A DNA stretch of 24,123 nucleotides from Blastocatellia bacterium (GTDB lineage Bacteria; Acidobacteriota; Blastocatellia; Pyrinomonadales; Pyrinomonadaceae): assembly GCA_013695495.1 (NCBI GenBank), contig JACDAK010000236.1, forward strand, positions 1 to 24,123, in the 5' to 3' direction. Shown in pieces: positions 1 to 6,835 of this stretch. Within the stretch, counting starts at the first letter, position 1. Each line of letters starts with the position of its first letter. The notes under the pieces are model-generated. The model was not told the DNA's origin. It was given only the letters and a program-made list of their open reading frames with translations, and did not search any database. The position numbers and the translations under genes were made by a program.

Positions 1-828
1 ATGTTGGCGATCGCTGAGGCGGCGCGGAACGTGGTGTGTGTCGGTGCCAAGCCTATCGCGGTGACGAATTGTTTGAACTTCGCTTCACCGGAAAGGCCCG
101 AGGTCATGAAGTCCTTCTCAGACGTCATCGACGGGATGGCCGAGGCGTGCGAGGCTTTCGAAACGCCCGTTGTCTCTGGCAATGTATCTTTCTATAACGA
201 GACCGACGGCCGAGGGATCCTGCCGACGCCGACGATCGGAATGGTCGGATTGATCGAGGATACACGAAAGATCATTACGCAGGGTTTTAAGAACGAGGGC
301 GACATCATTGCGGTGCTCGGGGCTACTAATGACGACCTCAGCGTAAGCGAATATGCACGGACTGTCGCGGGCATTTCGACTACTGAAATGATCAAGACGG
401 GTGCGGTACCGCGACTGGACCTCGAGCTTGAACTGAAAGTTCAGCGAGCCTGCCTCGATCTGGCCGAGGCCGAACTGATTCACAGCGCTCACGACTGTGC
501 AGAGGGCGGCCTTGCTGTCGCGATCGCGGAGTCATGCTTTTCGTCACTTGGCCGCGATGTGGTCGGCGCAAGCATAGAAGTTGAAAGTGGCGGACTCGCA
601 GCGGAGGCGGTACTGTTTGGTGAATCGCCGTCACGGATCGTGATCTCGTTCGCACCAGAGAATCTTGAAAGAGTAAAAGAGACCGCCGGAGACTGTCCAG
701 TGTCGATAATCGGTAAAGTCGGCGACGATTTATTCCGCATCGCACTAGACAGCCAAGAGAGAATAGCCATACCTATCCACGAGTTGGAAGCGATCTGGGA
801 ATCTTCCTTGGCATCGTATCTGCAGTGA
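1..828 (+). CDS. purL: Phosphoribosylformylglycinamidine synthase subunit PurL (3' part, 5' end outside window)
   Basis: This is the C-terminal 275 residues of PurL, which makes FGAM from FGAR, ATP and glutamine-derived ammonia in purine synthesis in the cytoplasm. Visible PurL/AIRS-family motifs are VSGNVSFYNE (about residues 58-67), PTPTIGMVG (about 75-83), GDIIAVLG, and HDCAEGGLAVAIAES in the last AIRS-like domain, followed by FGESPSRIV. The ATG at position 1 is internal: bacterial small-type PurL is usually over 700 residues, so the reading frame enters from outside the window. The stop TGA is at 826-828. The next gene, hemW, follows on the same strand after a short gap, which suggests co-transcription. 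The family call is firm; the missing N-terminal half cannot be judged. Confidence 0.95.
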   Translation: MLAIAEAARNVVCVGAKPIAVTNCLNFASPERPEVMKSFSDVIDGMAEACEAFETPVVSGNVSFYNETDGRGILPTPTIGMVGLIEDTRKIITQGFKNEGDIIAVLGATNDDLSVSEYARTVAGISTTEMIKTGAVPRLDLELELKVQRACLDLAEAELIHSAHDCAEGGLAVAIAESCFSSLGRDVVGASIEVESGGLAAEAVLFGESPSRIVISFAPENLERVKETAGDCPVSIIGKVGDDLFRIALDSQERIAIPIHELEAIWESSLASYLQ

Positions 829-888
829 GTTGCGCCCGCGATTCACAACTAATTGCTGCTACGGTCCCGCTCCGATAGACTCTTACCT

Positions 889-2001
889 GTGACCGCAGGT
901 GTTTATCTTCACATACCCTTCTGTAAGTCGCGGTGTTCTTACTGCGATTTCGCGACGGATATCTATCGCGACTCAGCTGCGGTTGAGAGCTATGTTGATG
1001 CGGTGTGTGCGGAGATCGACAGCTTTGCCACCTCTCAACCTGCCATCCAAATCGACACGATCTACTTCGGCGGCGGAACGCCGTCGCTTTTGTCGCCTTT
1101 CCAAGTCTCGCGACTAATGACCTCGGTCCGTGAAAAGTTCGGCATTACTGATGAGCCCGAGATCACGATGGAGATGAATCCGGCAACTGTAACCCCGGAA
1201 TCGCTCGCGGGTTTTCGAGATCTGGGAGTCAATCGCGCGAGCTTCGGCGTTCAAACGTTCAACGATCGAGCTTTGAAGCTTCTTGCACGCGGACATGATG
1301 CCCAAGACGCGCGTAATACCTTTCGAATGCTTCGAGAAGCCGGTTACGACAACGTCAGTCTCGACCTCATCGCGGGGTTGCCGGGGCAAACTTTGAGCGA
1401 TTGGGAAAGCAATCTAGACGAAGCATTGGCGATGCACCCTGAGCATTTATCGCTTTATCTGCTCGAAGTGCACGAGGCGACGCCGCTTGCCGAGCAGATC
1501 CTTAGCCGACGCCAGCCCGTTCCCGACGAAGATCTCGCGGCCGAGATGTACGAGATGATGTTGGACACGACTGTCGCTGCAGGATACGAGCAGTATGAGA
1601 TATCTAATTTTTCTAAGCCCGGCTTCGCTTCGCGGCACAACACAAAATATTGGCGGCTCGAGCCGGTATACGCATTCGGAGTGTCGGCACATTCTTTCGA
1701 CGGTCGAGAGCGTTACGCAAATGAGAGAGACACGGCGAAATACGTCGAGATGATAGAGACGCAGGGCACGGCAGAGGTGATGCGGGAAGAGATCGACACC
1801 GCTTCAGAGTTTGCCTTTCTTGGGCTACGGCTGAATGGCGGCGTCGATTTGGATGAGTTTCAACGACGTCATGGCAACGGGGCCGACGAGAAGGTGACAC
1901 CGCTGCTCAAAGCAAAACTCTTGGAGGTTAGCGATGGCAGGCTCCGACTCACCCGCAAGGGAATGCTCTTTTCGAATGAAGTCTTCGAAAAATTCGTCTA
2001 A
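889..2001 (+). CDS. hemW: Radical SAM protein HemW (coproporphyrinogen III oxidase-like, heme chaperone)
   Basis: HemW is a radical SAM protein of the HemN family, now regarded as a heme-binding chaperone rather than a true oxygen-independent coproporphyrinogen oxidase. The radical SAM cluster motif CxxxCxxC is seen as CKSRCSYCDF right after YLHIPF. The residue after the third cysteine is Asp-Phe and not the extra cysteine of genuine HemN, which favours HemW. Other family marks are YFGGGTPS, NPATVTPE, RASFGVQTF and SLDLIAGLPGQT. The C-terminal HemN-type domain includes SRHNTKYW and EEIDTASEFAFLGLR. I chose GTG at 889 because HemW proteins start a few residues before the Y/H-I-P-F-C block. An in-frame TTG at 853 would add 12 residues; neither start has a clear ribosome binding site. 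The length of about 370 aa fits the family. Confidence 0.9.
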   Translation: MTAGVYLHIPFCKSRCSYCDFATDIYRDSAAVESYVDAVCAEIDSFATSQPAIQIDTIYFGGGTPSLLSPFQVSRLMTSVREKFGITDEPEITMEMNPATVTPESLAGFRDLGVNRASFGVQTFNDRALKLLARGHDAQDARNTFRMLREAGYDNVSLDLIAGLPGQTLSDWESNLDEALAMHPEHLSLYLLEVHEATPLAEQILSRRQPVPDEDLAAEMYEMMLDTTVAAGYEQYEISNFSKPGFASRHNTKYWRLEPVYAFGVSAHSFDGRERYANERDTAKYVEMIETQGTAEVMREEIDTASEFAFLGLRLNGGVDLDEFQRRHGNGADEKVTPLLKAKLLEVSDGRLRLTRKGMLFSNEVFEKFV

Positions 2002-2009
2002 AAGACTTC
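1978..2009. terminator. Inverted repeat at the hemW / phosphoesterase convergent junction
   Basis: An 8-bp inverted repeat GAAGTCTT (1978-1985) / AAGACTTC (2002-2009) brackets the hemW stop codon, with an inner CGAA/TTCG pair. The two convergent genes end here only 11 bp apart. There is no T-run, so a role as terminator or 3'-end stabiliser is only a guess. Confidence 0.3.
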
Positions 2010-2012
2010 AGT

Positions 2013-3536
2013 TCAGTTCAGCCGGGTGATCCGCCCTTCGACCTTTGGTGAGATCGTTGCATTTGGCGAATTTTTTATTGCCTGTTCAAACACGGCAGAG
2101 TCCTTCGGCGCCTTGTCGGCAGGGATAAGTACATTCGCTTCTTTCAGCATCGTGTAACCGTCACCACCGCGCGAGACGAGGAAGTCTGATGTCGCAACGG
2201 TATAAACGGCGTCATCAGCGACGGGCTTGCCATTCACACTGGCTTCAATGATGCGCTGGCCGGGGAGTTTCGCGACATCAAACGTGAATTTTATACCGCT
2301 GACCTGCGGAAATCGCCCCGGCTCGTTGTCTTCGGCTGAACGGGCGACGCTGTGTTCGAGAATATCCATCAGCATCTTTCCCGTGACCTCGATCTTCACG
2401 ATCGGATTGTTGAACGGCAGCATCGAAAGCACGTCGCGTTTTGTAAGGGGGCCAGGATTATATGCAAGGTCGGCTCGGATCGAGCCGCCGTTAACGAAGC
2501 CGATGTCCGCCTTCACCGCGTTGCGATACGAATCTGCGATGAAATTGCCAATATCCGTTTCTTTCGTGCGAACAGAGTGAGAGAAAGCATCAAGCGGAAC
2601 CGAGGTCGCACCTACGCGTACGGCAAGTTCCTCAAGCAGGCCCTTATATTTTTCGAAGACAGGAGCGAACTCAGGTGCGTCGGCGATCTGATCCGTTACC
2701 GGAACGATCTCCCAGTCCATGCTTTCGAGTTTGCCGGTCTTTTTGTTTATGAAGAGATCGAATTTACCGACCTCTCGGGCGTCCGCCCACATCTTGAAGA
2801 TCGGCGTGCCGTTTGCGGAAGACTGGTGAAGCGTGTGTTCGTGGCCACCGAGAATGAGATCGATTTCGGCGCAATGGGCAAGCTGTTTATCCTGAGACAT
2901 GAACATGTGGGTCAGTCCGATGACCGCGTTGGCACCCGCCGCACGCATTTTCGGCACCAGATCTTTTGCAGTAGCGCAGAAATCCGTTATCTGGAGATGA
3001 TCGGCGATTGACGATGTTTCGCGGGTTTCCGGCAGCAGCAATCCGAAGAAACCGATCTTAACGCCTCCGATCTCGCGGATGACGAAAGGCGGAGTGTCTG
3101 CAAAGATCTTGTTGGTCTTTGTATCGATCACGTTAGCGCCCAGCCACGTGAATCTGGACTCCTTCACACGGGCAAGAAGTTCGTCAGTAGTTAGGTCGAA
3201 CTCATGGTTGCCGAGAACCGAGTAATCGAGCCCGACGACATTCCAAGCATCGATCATCTGCTTGCCGCGGTAAGTACGAGTTTCAACCGATGGCGATAAA
3301 GTATCGCCGCCTAGCGTCATCAGCGTGTTCGGGTTTTCTTTCAGCGCTTCCTTGCGAATCGTCATGACGCGTGCAAGGCCGCCGCGAGCGCCGCCGTCCG
3401 CCGGAACAAACTGATAGGTATCATTCAAATGGAGAATGGTCACCCGAACCGTGTCGCTCGACTGGGCGAAGATAGCGGTTCCGGCAAAAATGATTGCCAA
3501 GATCGAAAAGAAAAGGTTAAGTTTTTGGGTTTTCAT
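2013..3536 (-). CDS. Secreted bifunctional metallophosphatase / 5'-nucleotidase (UshA-like)
   Basis: This predicted periplasmic enzyme removes phosphate from nucleotides or similar esters. Residues 1-25 form a signal peptide (basic start, hydrophobic core, cleavage near FAQ-SS). The metallophosphatase domain follows, with HLND (36-39), GGDTLSPS (77 onward), GNHEFD (109-114), GLTHM (209-212) and GGHEH (231-235), giving the usual metal ligands. The C-terminal 5'-nucleotidase substrate domain shows NGGSIRADL, LPFNNPIV and SDFLVSRGGDGY. The position where UshA has the His of the first D-x-H is a Tyr (N-D-T-Y), so metal site 1 may differ; I recall NDVY forms in related subfamilies. The 507-aa length is normal. 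Its ATG lies inside the end of kynA with a 20-bp overlap, and a GAGGA lies 8 bases before it, so the two genes are probably translated from one message. The substrate cannot be told from sequence. Confidence 0.9.
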   Translation of the reverse strand: MKTQKLNLFFSILAIIFAGTAIFAQSSDTVRVTILHLNDTYQFVPADGGARGGLARVMTIRKEALKENPNTLMTLGGDTLSPSVETRTYRGKQMIDAWNVVGLDYSVLGNHEFDLTTDELLARVKESRFTWLGANVIDTKTNKIFADTPPFVIREIGGVKIGFFGLLLPETRETSSIADHLQITDFCATAKDLVPKMRAAGANAVIGLTHMFMSQDKQLAHCAEIDLILGGHEHTLHQSSANGTPIFKMWADAREVGKFDLFINKKTGKLESMDWEIVPVTDQIADAPEFAPVFEKYKGLLEELAVRVGATSVPLDAFSHSVRTKETDIGNFIADSYRNAVKADIGFVNGGSIRADLAYNPGPLTKRDVLSMLPFNNPIVKIEVTGKMLMDILEHSVARSAEDNEPGRFPQVSGIKFTFDVAKLPGQRIIEASVNGKPVADDAVYTVATSDFLVSRGGDGYTMLKEANVLIPADKAPKDSAVFEQAIKNSPNATISPKVEGRITRLN

Positions 3537-4329
3537 CCGAGATATCCTCGAGCTTGAGATGCGTTCGGGCTTCCCAGAGTTCGGGGAAAAACTTCTTCCT
3601 TAGAGTGGACATAAGATATCCGACCCCCTCAGAGCCGCCGGTGCCGCGCTTCATCCCGAGCATGCGTTCGACCATTTGAATATGGTTGTAACGCCATGCA
3701 ATGATCATTTCGTCGTGTTCGATGAGCAGATCCTGCATGTTATAGATCTCAGCGAACTTTTCGGGCTTTGACAGAATTTTCACGGTTGCGGCTACCCTTT
3801 CTTCGTATGTTTGAGCTGCCAGTCCGTTTCTCCCCACTAGCGACCAAAACGCATCGGGAAGCGAGGGCGAACCGAACCGGTTTCGGAGCCGCTCGTATGC
3901 AAACTCGTCGTCCTTGAACGACTCCAGGATCTTTTCGTCCTTCGCACCTGATGAGAATTCGAGTTCGCGGAACTGCATTGATTGAAATCCGCTGGCGGGG
4001 TTGAGCTTGTCACGAAACTCCAAAAACCCGATCGGGGCCATCGACTCGAGAATGTGGATCTGCGTCACGAGTATTCGCTCGATAGATACAACGCCGCGCA
4101 AGGAGTGGTTTGCACGGAACATTCGACCCTCGTCCATCCAGCCGATCGTCGCGTCGAGTTCGTGCAGTATCTGTTTGAACCAGAGTTCGTAGGTCTGGTG
4201 GATTATAATGAAGAGTAATTCGTCATGGCTTGCCGGCTCGGAAAGGGTCTCCTGGAGATCGATCAGCTCGCGTACCTTGAGATATTTGTTGTAGGAAAGT
4301 GGTGCACCGTGTCCGTATTCATTCGACAT
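3517..4329 (-). CDS. kynA: Tryptophan 2,3-dioxygenase
   Basis: This is the heme enzyme that opens the indole ring of L-tryptophan to N-formylkynurenine, the first step of the kynurenine route. The 270-aa protein shows the family blocks: HDELLFIIIHQTYELWFKQ (conserved His44 and Tyr/Trp), QFREL (Arg121) and AWRYNHIQMVERMLGMKRGTGGS, where His216 aligns with the proximal heme ligand of bacterial TDOs and the GTGGS loop is the substrate-binding region. I chose ATG 4329 (MSNEYG) because homologues start there; an in-frame TTG at 4362 would add 11 unlikely residues. It overlaps the downstream phosphoesterase by 20 bp. No other kynurenine gene is visible nearby. Upstream, a TTGACA on this strand (4385-4390) with a poor -10 is the best, weak, promoter candidate. 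Confidence 0.95.
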   Translation of the reverse strand: MSNEYGHGAPLSYNKYLKVRELIDLQETLSEPASHDELLFIIIHQTYELWFKQILHELDATIGWMDEGRMFRANHSLRGVVSIERILVTQIHILESMAPIGFLEFRDKLNPASGFQSMQFRELEFSSGAKDEKILESFKDDEFAYERLRNRFGSPSLPDAFWSLVGRNGLAAQTYEERVAATVKILSKPEKFAEIYNMQDLLIEHDEMIIAWRYNHIQMVERMLGMKRGTGGSEGVGYLMSTLRKKFFPELWEARTHLKLEDISDENPKT

Positions 4330-4426
4330 AAGCTTCACTGCGGGCGTTTTAGGGAATCTCAATCTTCTTAGAAAGCCGAATTGATGTCAATTTTTGTAAT
4401 TTTATAAAGAAAATTTCTGAAATTTC

Positions 4427-4455
4427 TTGACACAAACATCATTTGTGAGTAAATT
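4427..4455 (+). promoter_or_regulatory. Sigma-70-type promoter of the cold-shock gene
   Basis: A perfect -35 TTGACA (4427-4432), a 17-base spacer and a -10 TAAATT (4450-4455) point toward the cold-shock gene. The 50 bases before it are very A+T-rich, with a tandem AAATTTCT/GAAATTTCT, like an UP element. The predicted start near 4462 leaves a leader of roughly 220 nt. The assignment rests on consensus match and context only. Confidence 0.7.
4431..4447. promoter_or_regulatory. Inverted repeat inside the promoter spacer (possible operator)
   Basis: CACAAA (4431-4436) and TTTGTG (4442-4447) form a perfect 6-bp inverted repeat separated by 5 bases. It overlaps the end of the -35 and fills most of the spacer to the -10. 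A protein bound here would block RNA polymerase, and could affect the divergent kynA side too. The repeat is seen in the sequence; the regulator is unknown. Confidence 0.45.
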
Positions 4456-4461
4456 CACTTC

Positions 4462-4684
4462 GTCAACTAAAACATACACAACCGTTTAGGGAATTTCTTG
4501 CAGTTAAAGGGCCGGTACAATTTCGATTAGCTTTAGGTGGCGGAGAACTGATCCGAACGATGGCTTTCGTTGCCCTCACAAGATCGGACCCTCGTTGTAC
4601 ATCACATTAGAAGACACACGGCAACACCCGAGATTATTGGGAATTTTAGGTAATCGTTGAGATCTTTAGGAGGAACTAGTTCAG
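4462..4684 (+). promoter_or_regulatory. Long, folded 5' leader of the cold-shock mRNA
   Basis: The 355-bp gap between kynA (4329) and the cold-shock start (4685) has no convincing gene. From the predicted transcript start it holds a leader of about 220 nt with nested pairing: GTACAA (4515-4520) with TTGTAC (4595-4600), inside it TCCGA (4552-4556) with TCGGA (4584-4588), and an inner ACGA (4557-4560) with TCGT (4567-4570). A strong AGGAGG ribosome site lies at 4668-4673. Long structured leaders are known for cspA-type mRNAs, where temperature changes the fold and access to the start. That this leader does so is inference. Confidence 0.5.
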
Positions 4685-4891
4685 ATGTCGAAGATAATAG
4701 GATTGGTCAAGTGGTTCAATAACGCCAAGGGTTACGGATTCATTGAAAAAACTGGTGAACAGGATATCTTTGTACACTATAGTGCAATTTCCGGAGACGG
4801 CTATAAGACGCTGCTGCAGGGCGAACAAGTGGAGTTTGAGGTGACAAACGGTCCTAAAGGACCTCAAGCAGAGAATGTGATGAAGGTGTGA
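4685..4891 (+). CDS. Cold-shock protein (CspA family)
   Basis: This 68-aa protein is a single cold-shock domain that binds single-stranded RNA and DNA and melts RNA secondary structure. The two RNA-binding motifs are clear: RNP1 as KGYGFIE (residues 15-21) and RNP2 as DIFVHYS (27-33), preceded by the typical VKWFNNAKG. It ends with GPKGPQAENV, the usual last strand. Length is standard for the family. An AGGAGG at 4668-4673 precedes the ATG by 11 bases. It is a single-gene unit: it has its own promoter and leader upstream and a strong hairpin terminator after the stop. Whether it is induced by cold or constitutive cannot be told from the protein. Confidence 0.97.
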   Translation: MSKIIGLVKWFNNAKGYGFIEKTGEQDIFVHYSAISGDGYKTLLQGEQVEFEVTNGPKGPQAENVMKV

Positions 4892-4926
4892 TTTCCCGTC
4901 TCAACTTCTGAAAGGCAGGTGAAAAT

Positions 4927-4958
4927 AAGCGAGCCGTCGCCGGTTCGCTTTTTCTATT
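4927..4958 (+). terminator. Bidirectional intrinsic terminator between the cold-shock gene and the 105-aa gene
   Basis: A 10-bp stem AAGCGAGCCG (4927-4936) / CGGTTCGCTT (4941-4950) with one G-T pair and a 4-base TCGC loop is followed by TTTTTCTATTT on the plus strand. On the minus strand the same hairpin is followed by TTATTTTC. The convergent 105-aa gene ends at 4958, so the hairpin probably serves both genes. Confidence 0.85.
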
Positions 4959-5275
4959 TAGGCCAGCTCGTCTCCGCGGCTTCGCAAAGCTCTTCTCCAC
5001 AATTCTCGGTACGATGTGAAGCGGGATATCAAGTTGTTGAGCTGAAATCGCTGAGCGTACGAGAGCGAACGATTGTCCGCCAGTCTTTTGATCTGCGATT
5101 CAAGCCGAGCGCGTGCCTCAAGCGGCGGCCGTTTAGAACTGCCGTTGAAGAAGATGTCGAAATCGACCTTTAGCTTTCTGATCGCATCCTCTATTCGAGC
5201 GAGCTCCTTGTCGAGGTTTGCAGACGCTTCGAGGCTCGACGTGGTCTGCCGGTAGATGTTTCCTTTCATTGACAT
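4958..5275 (-). CDS. Conserved small helical protein of unknown function (FDIFFNG / KRPP motif)
   Basis: I do not know the function. The 105-aa product is soluble, mostly helical and highly charged, without signal peptide or membrane segment. Residues 20-40 look like a coiled-coil helix (DKELARIEDAIRKLKVDFD), followed by IFFNG (41-45) and KRPP (48-51). A second helical half has the pattern LSYAQRFQLNNL and FTSYRELWRRAL (71-97). I recall proteins with the same E-x(n)-LK-x-(D/E)-(F/Y)-(D/E)-x-FF-x-G...(K/R)-P-P layout in Acidobacteria and Deltaproteobacteria, some beside PilZ or motility genes, but that is memory and not a search. It converges on the cold-shock gene and diverges from selA. ATG 5275 and ATG 5269 are both possible starts; neither has a good ribosome site. 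Confidence 0.75.
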   Translation of the reverse strand: MSMKGNIYRQTTSSLEASANLDKELARIEDAIRKLKVDFDIFFNGSSKRPPLEARARLESQIKRLADNRSLSYAQRFQLNNLISRFTSYRELWRRALRSRGDELA

Positions 5276-5327
5276 AATATTTGCGTGGAGCTGAGAGGCC
5301 AGTGCGCGGTTTGCGAGACAGGTGTCC

Positions 5328-5336
5328 TGTTATAAT
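5328..5336 (+). promoter_or_regulatory. Extended -10 promoter before selA
   Basis: TGTTATAAT (5328-5336) matches the extended -10 consensus TGnTATAAT exactly. A TTGCGA at 5311-5316 is too close (14 bases) to be a normal -35. Just upstream, ACAGG (5318-5322) and CCTGT (5326-5330) form a 5-bp inverted repeat that overlaps the start of the -10. The predicted start near 5343 leaves about 47 nt before the selA ATG. Confidence 0.55.
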
Positions 5337-5389
5337 AAACGACGAAGCCCCCTTGAATTCCAACACGGGAATCTTCGTGGGGTCGGTAG

Positions 5390-6835
5390 ATGCACAACGA
5401 TTTGAGCGCACAAGAAGCAGTAAGGGAGATCCCCTCGATAGACTTGGTGATTAACGACTCCCGTATCGCTGCGGCTGCTTCGGAGCATGGCCGCGACGCT
5501 GTGGCAGGGTGCGCCCGGATCGCGGTGGAGCATTTGCGGACCCGTGTTATAGATGGAAATCTAAAAGCGGACCGCACCTCGCTTCTTTCTTCGGCTGTTG
5601 CTGAGGTCCTCGAAATACTTTACCGAGCAGATTTCAAAATGGTGCAGCATGTGATCAACGCAACAGGTGTGGTCATTCACACCAATCTTGGCCGCGCCCC
5701 GTTGTCCGCCGCCGCTGCCGAGGCATCTGCACGTGCCGGAAGAAACTACGTGAATGTCGAATTAGATATCGCGACCGGCGGCCGCGGAAAGAGAGGTCAT
5801 TACGCGGAGGAGCTCTTGTGTGAACTAACCGGGGCTGAGTCCGCCGCGATCGTAAATAATTGCGCTGCAGCAGCGTTTCTCGTACTTGCGGTCCATGCGG
5901 CAGGCGGCGAGGTGATCATTTCGCGAGGGGAACTTGTAGAGATCGGTGGAGACTTTCGGGTGCCGGATGTGCTCGCTCGCTCGGGTGCTCACCTTCGAGA
6001 AGTAGGCACGACTAATCGGACAAAGACTGCTGACTACGAACGAGCGATCGGCGACCAAACCAAAATGCTGCTTCGCGTTCACCCTTCCAACTACAAGATC
6101 ATAGGGTTTACTGAAAGTCCCGCAAACCGACAGCTCGCAGAGATCGCTAACACGAACGGACTCATCTTTTATGAAGATGCGGGTTCCGGTGCGCTTGTTG
6201 ACCTCAGCGCCTACGGGCTCCAGGATGAACCGTTGATCCGCCGCTCGATCGAAGACGGTGCGCACATCGTCACCTTCAGCGGAGACAAGCTCCTAGGCGG
6301 GCCGCAGGCGGGGCTCATCGTTGGCGATAAAGAGTTGATCGAGACCATACGCCGGCACCCGTTATATCGCGCGCTCCGAGCCGGCAAAATGGTTTACGCT
6401 GCGCTTGGGGAAACTTTAAGAGCGTATCATCGAGGAACCCATTTCGAGGAAATACCAGTGCTCCGGATGCTCGCCGCTGGTTCCGCCGAACTTCAGCAAC
6501 GCGCAGACGACTTTGTTCGAATCCTGGGTGACCGACTTCAAAGTGGTTCACATTTGATGGTGAATAGGATAACCGGGAGTTCTGCAATTGGCGGCGGCTC
6601 TGCCCCTGGCGTTCAACCCGAGGCCGCTCTGATAGCGTTGACCAGCGACGTTTTGCATGCGGATGAGATCAAACATCGACTACGATGCAACAAACCCCCA
6701 ATTGTCGCGAGAATTGAAGATGATGCTGTTCTAATTGATCTGCGGACGGTTACTCGCGATGAAGAAGATTCCCTAGCGGAGGCAGTTTTCCGATTGGTTG
6801 ACTCTAGCGGTTCCGTCGAGCGAAATCGCGCATGA
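5390..6835 (+). CDS. selA: L-seryl-tRNA(Sec) selenium transferase
   Basis: SelA is the PLP enzyme that converts seryl-tRNA(Sec) to selenocysteinyl-tRNA(Sec) using selenophosphate. The 481-aa length is typical. The N-terminal tRNA-binding region starts with AVREIPSIDLVI and HGRDAV. The fold-type I core shows VINATGVVIHTNLGRAPLS (88-106), the Gly-rich GGRGKRGHY (130-138), NNCAAA, and the PLP lysine in SGDKLLGGPQAG (Lys300, equivalent to E. coli Lys295). Its presence implies the cell uses selenocysteine, but selB, selC and selD are not in this window and I saw no in-frame TGA selenoprotein. The 3' end overlaps the convergent serC by 32 bp. An extended -10 promoter lies about 55 bp upstream; no good Shine-Dalgarno precedes the ATG. 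Confidence 0.95.
   Translation: MHNDLSAQEAVREIPSIDLVINDSRIAAAASEHGRDAVAGCARIAVEHLRTRVIDGNLKADRTSLLSSAVAEVLEILYRADFKMVQHVINATGVVIHTNLGRAPLSAAAAEASARAGRNYVNVELDIATGGRGKRGHYAEELLCELTGAESAAIVNNCAAAAFLVLAVHAAGGEVIISRGELVEIGGDFRVPDVLARSGAHLREVGTTNRTKTADYERAIGDQTKMLLRVHPSNYKIIGFTESPANRQLAEIANTNGLIFYEDAGSGALVDLSAYGLQDEPLIRRSIEDGAHIVTFSGDKLLGGPQAGLIVGDKELIETIRRHPLYRALRAGKMVYAALGETLRAYHRGTHFEEIPVLRMLAAGSAELQQRADDFVRILGDRLQSGSHLMVNRITGSSAIGGGSAPGVQPEAALIALTSDVLHADEIKHRLRCNKPPIVARIEDDAVLIDLRTVTRDEEDSLAEAVFRLVDSSGSVERNRA

Noticed and set aside
2352..3011. 219-codon open frame on the plus strand, antisense to the phosphoesterase
   Set aside because: The minus-strand gene has clear family motifs along its full length; this frame is Arg/Val/His-rich shadow sequence with no motif, start signal or family look.
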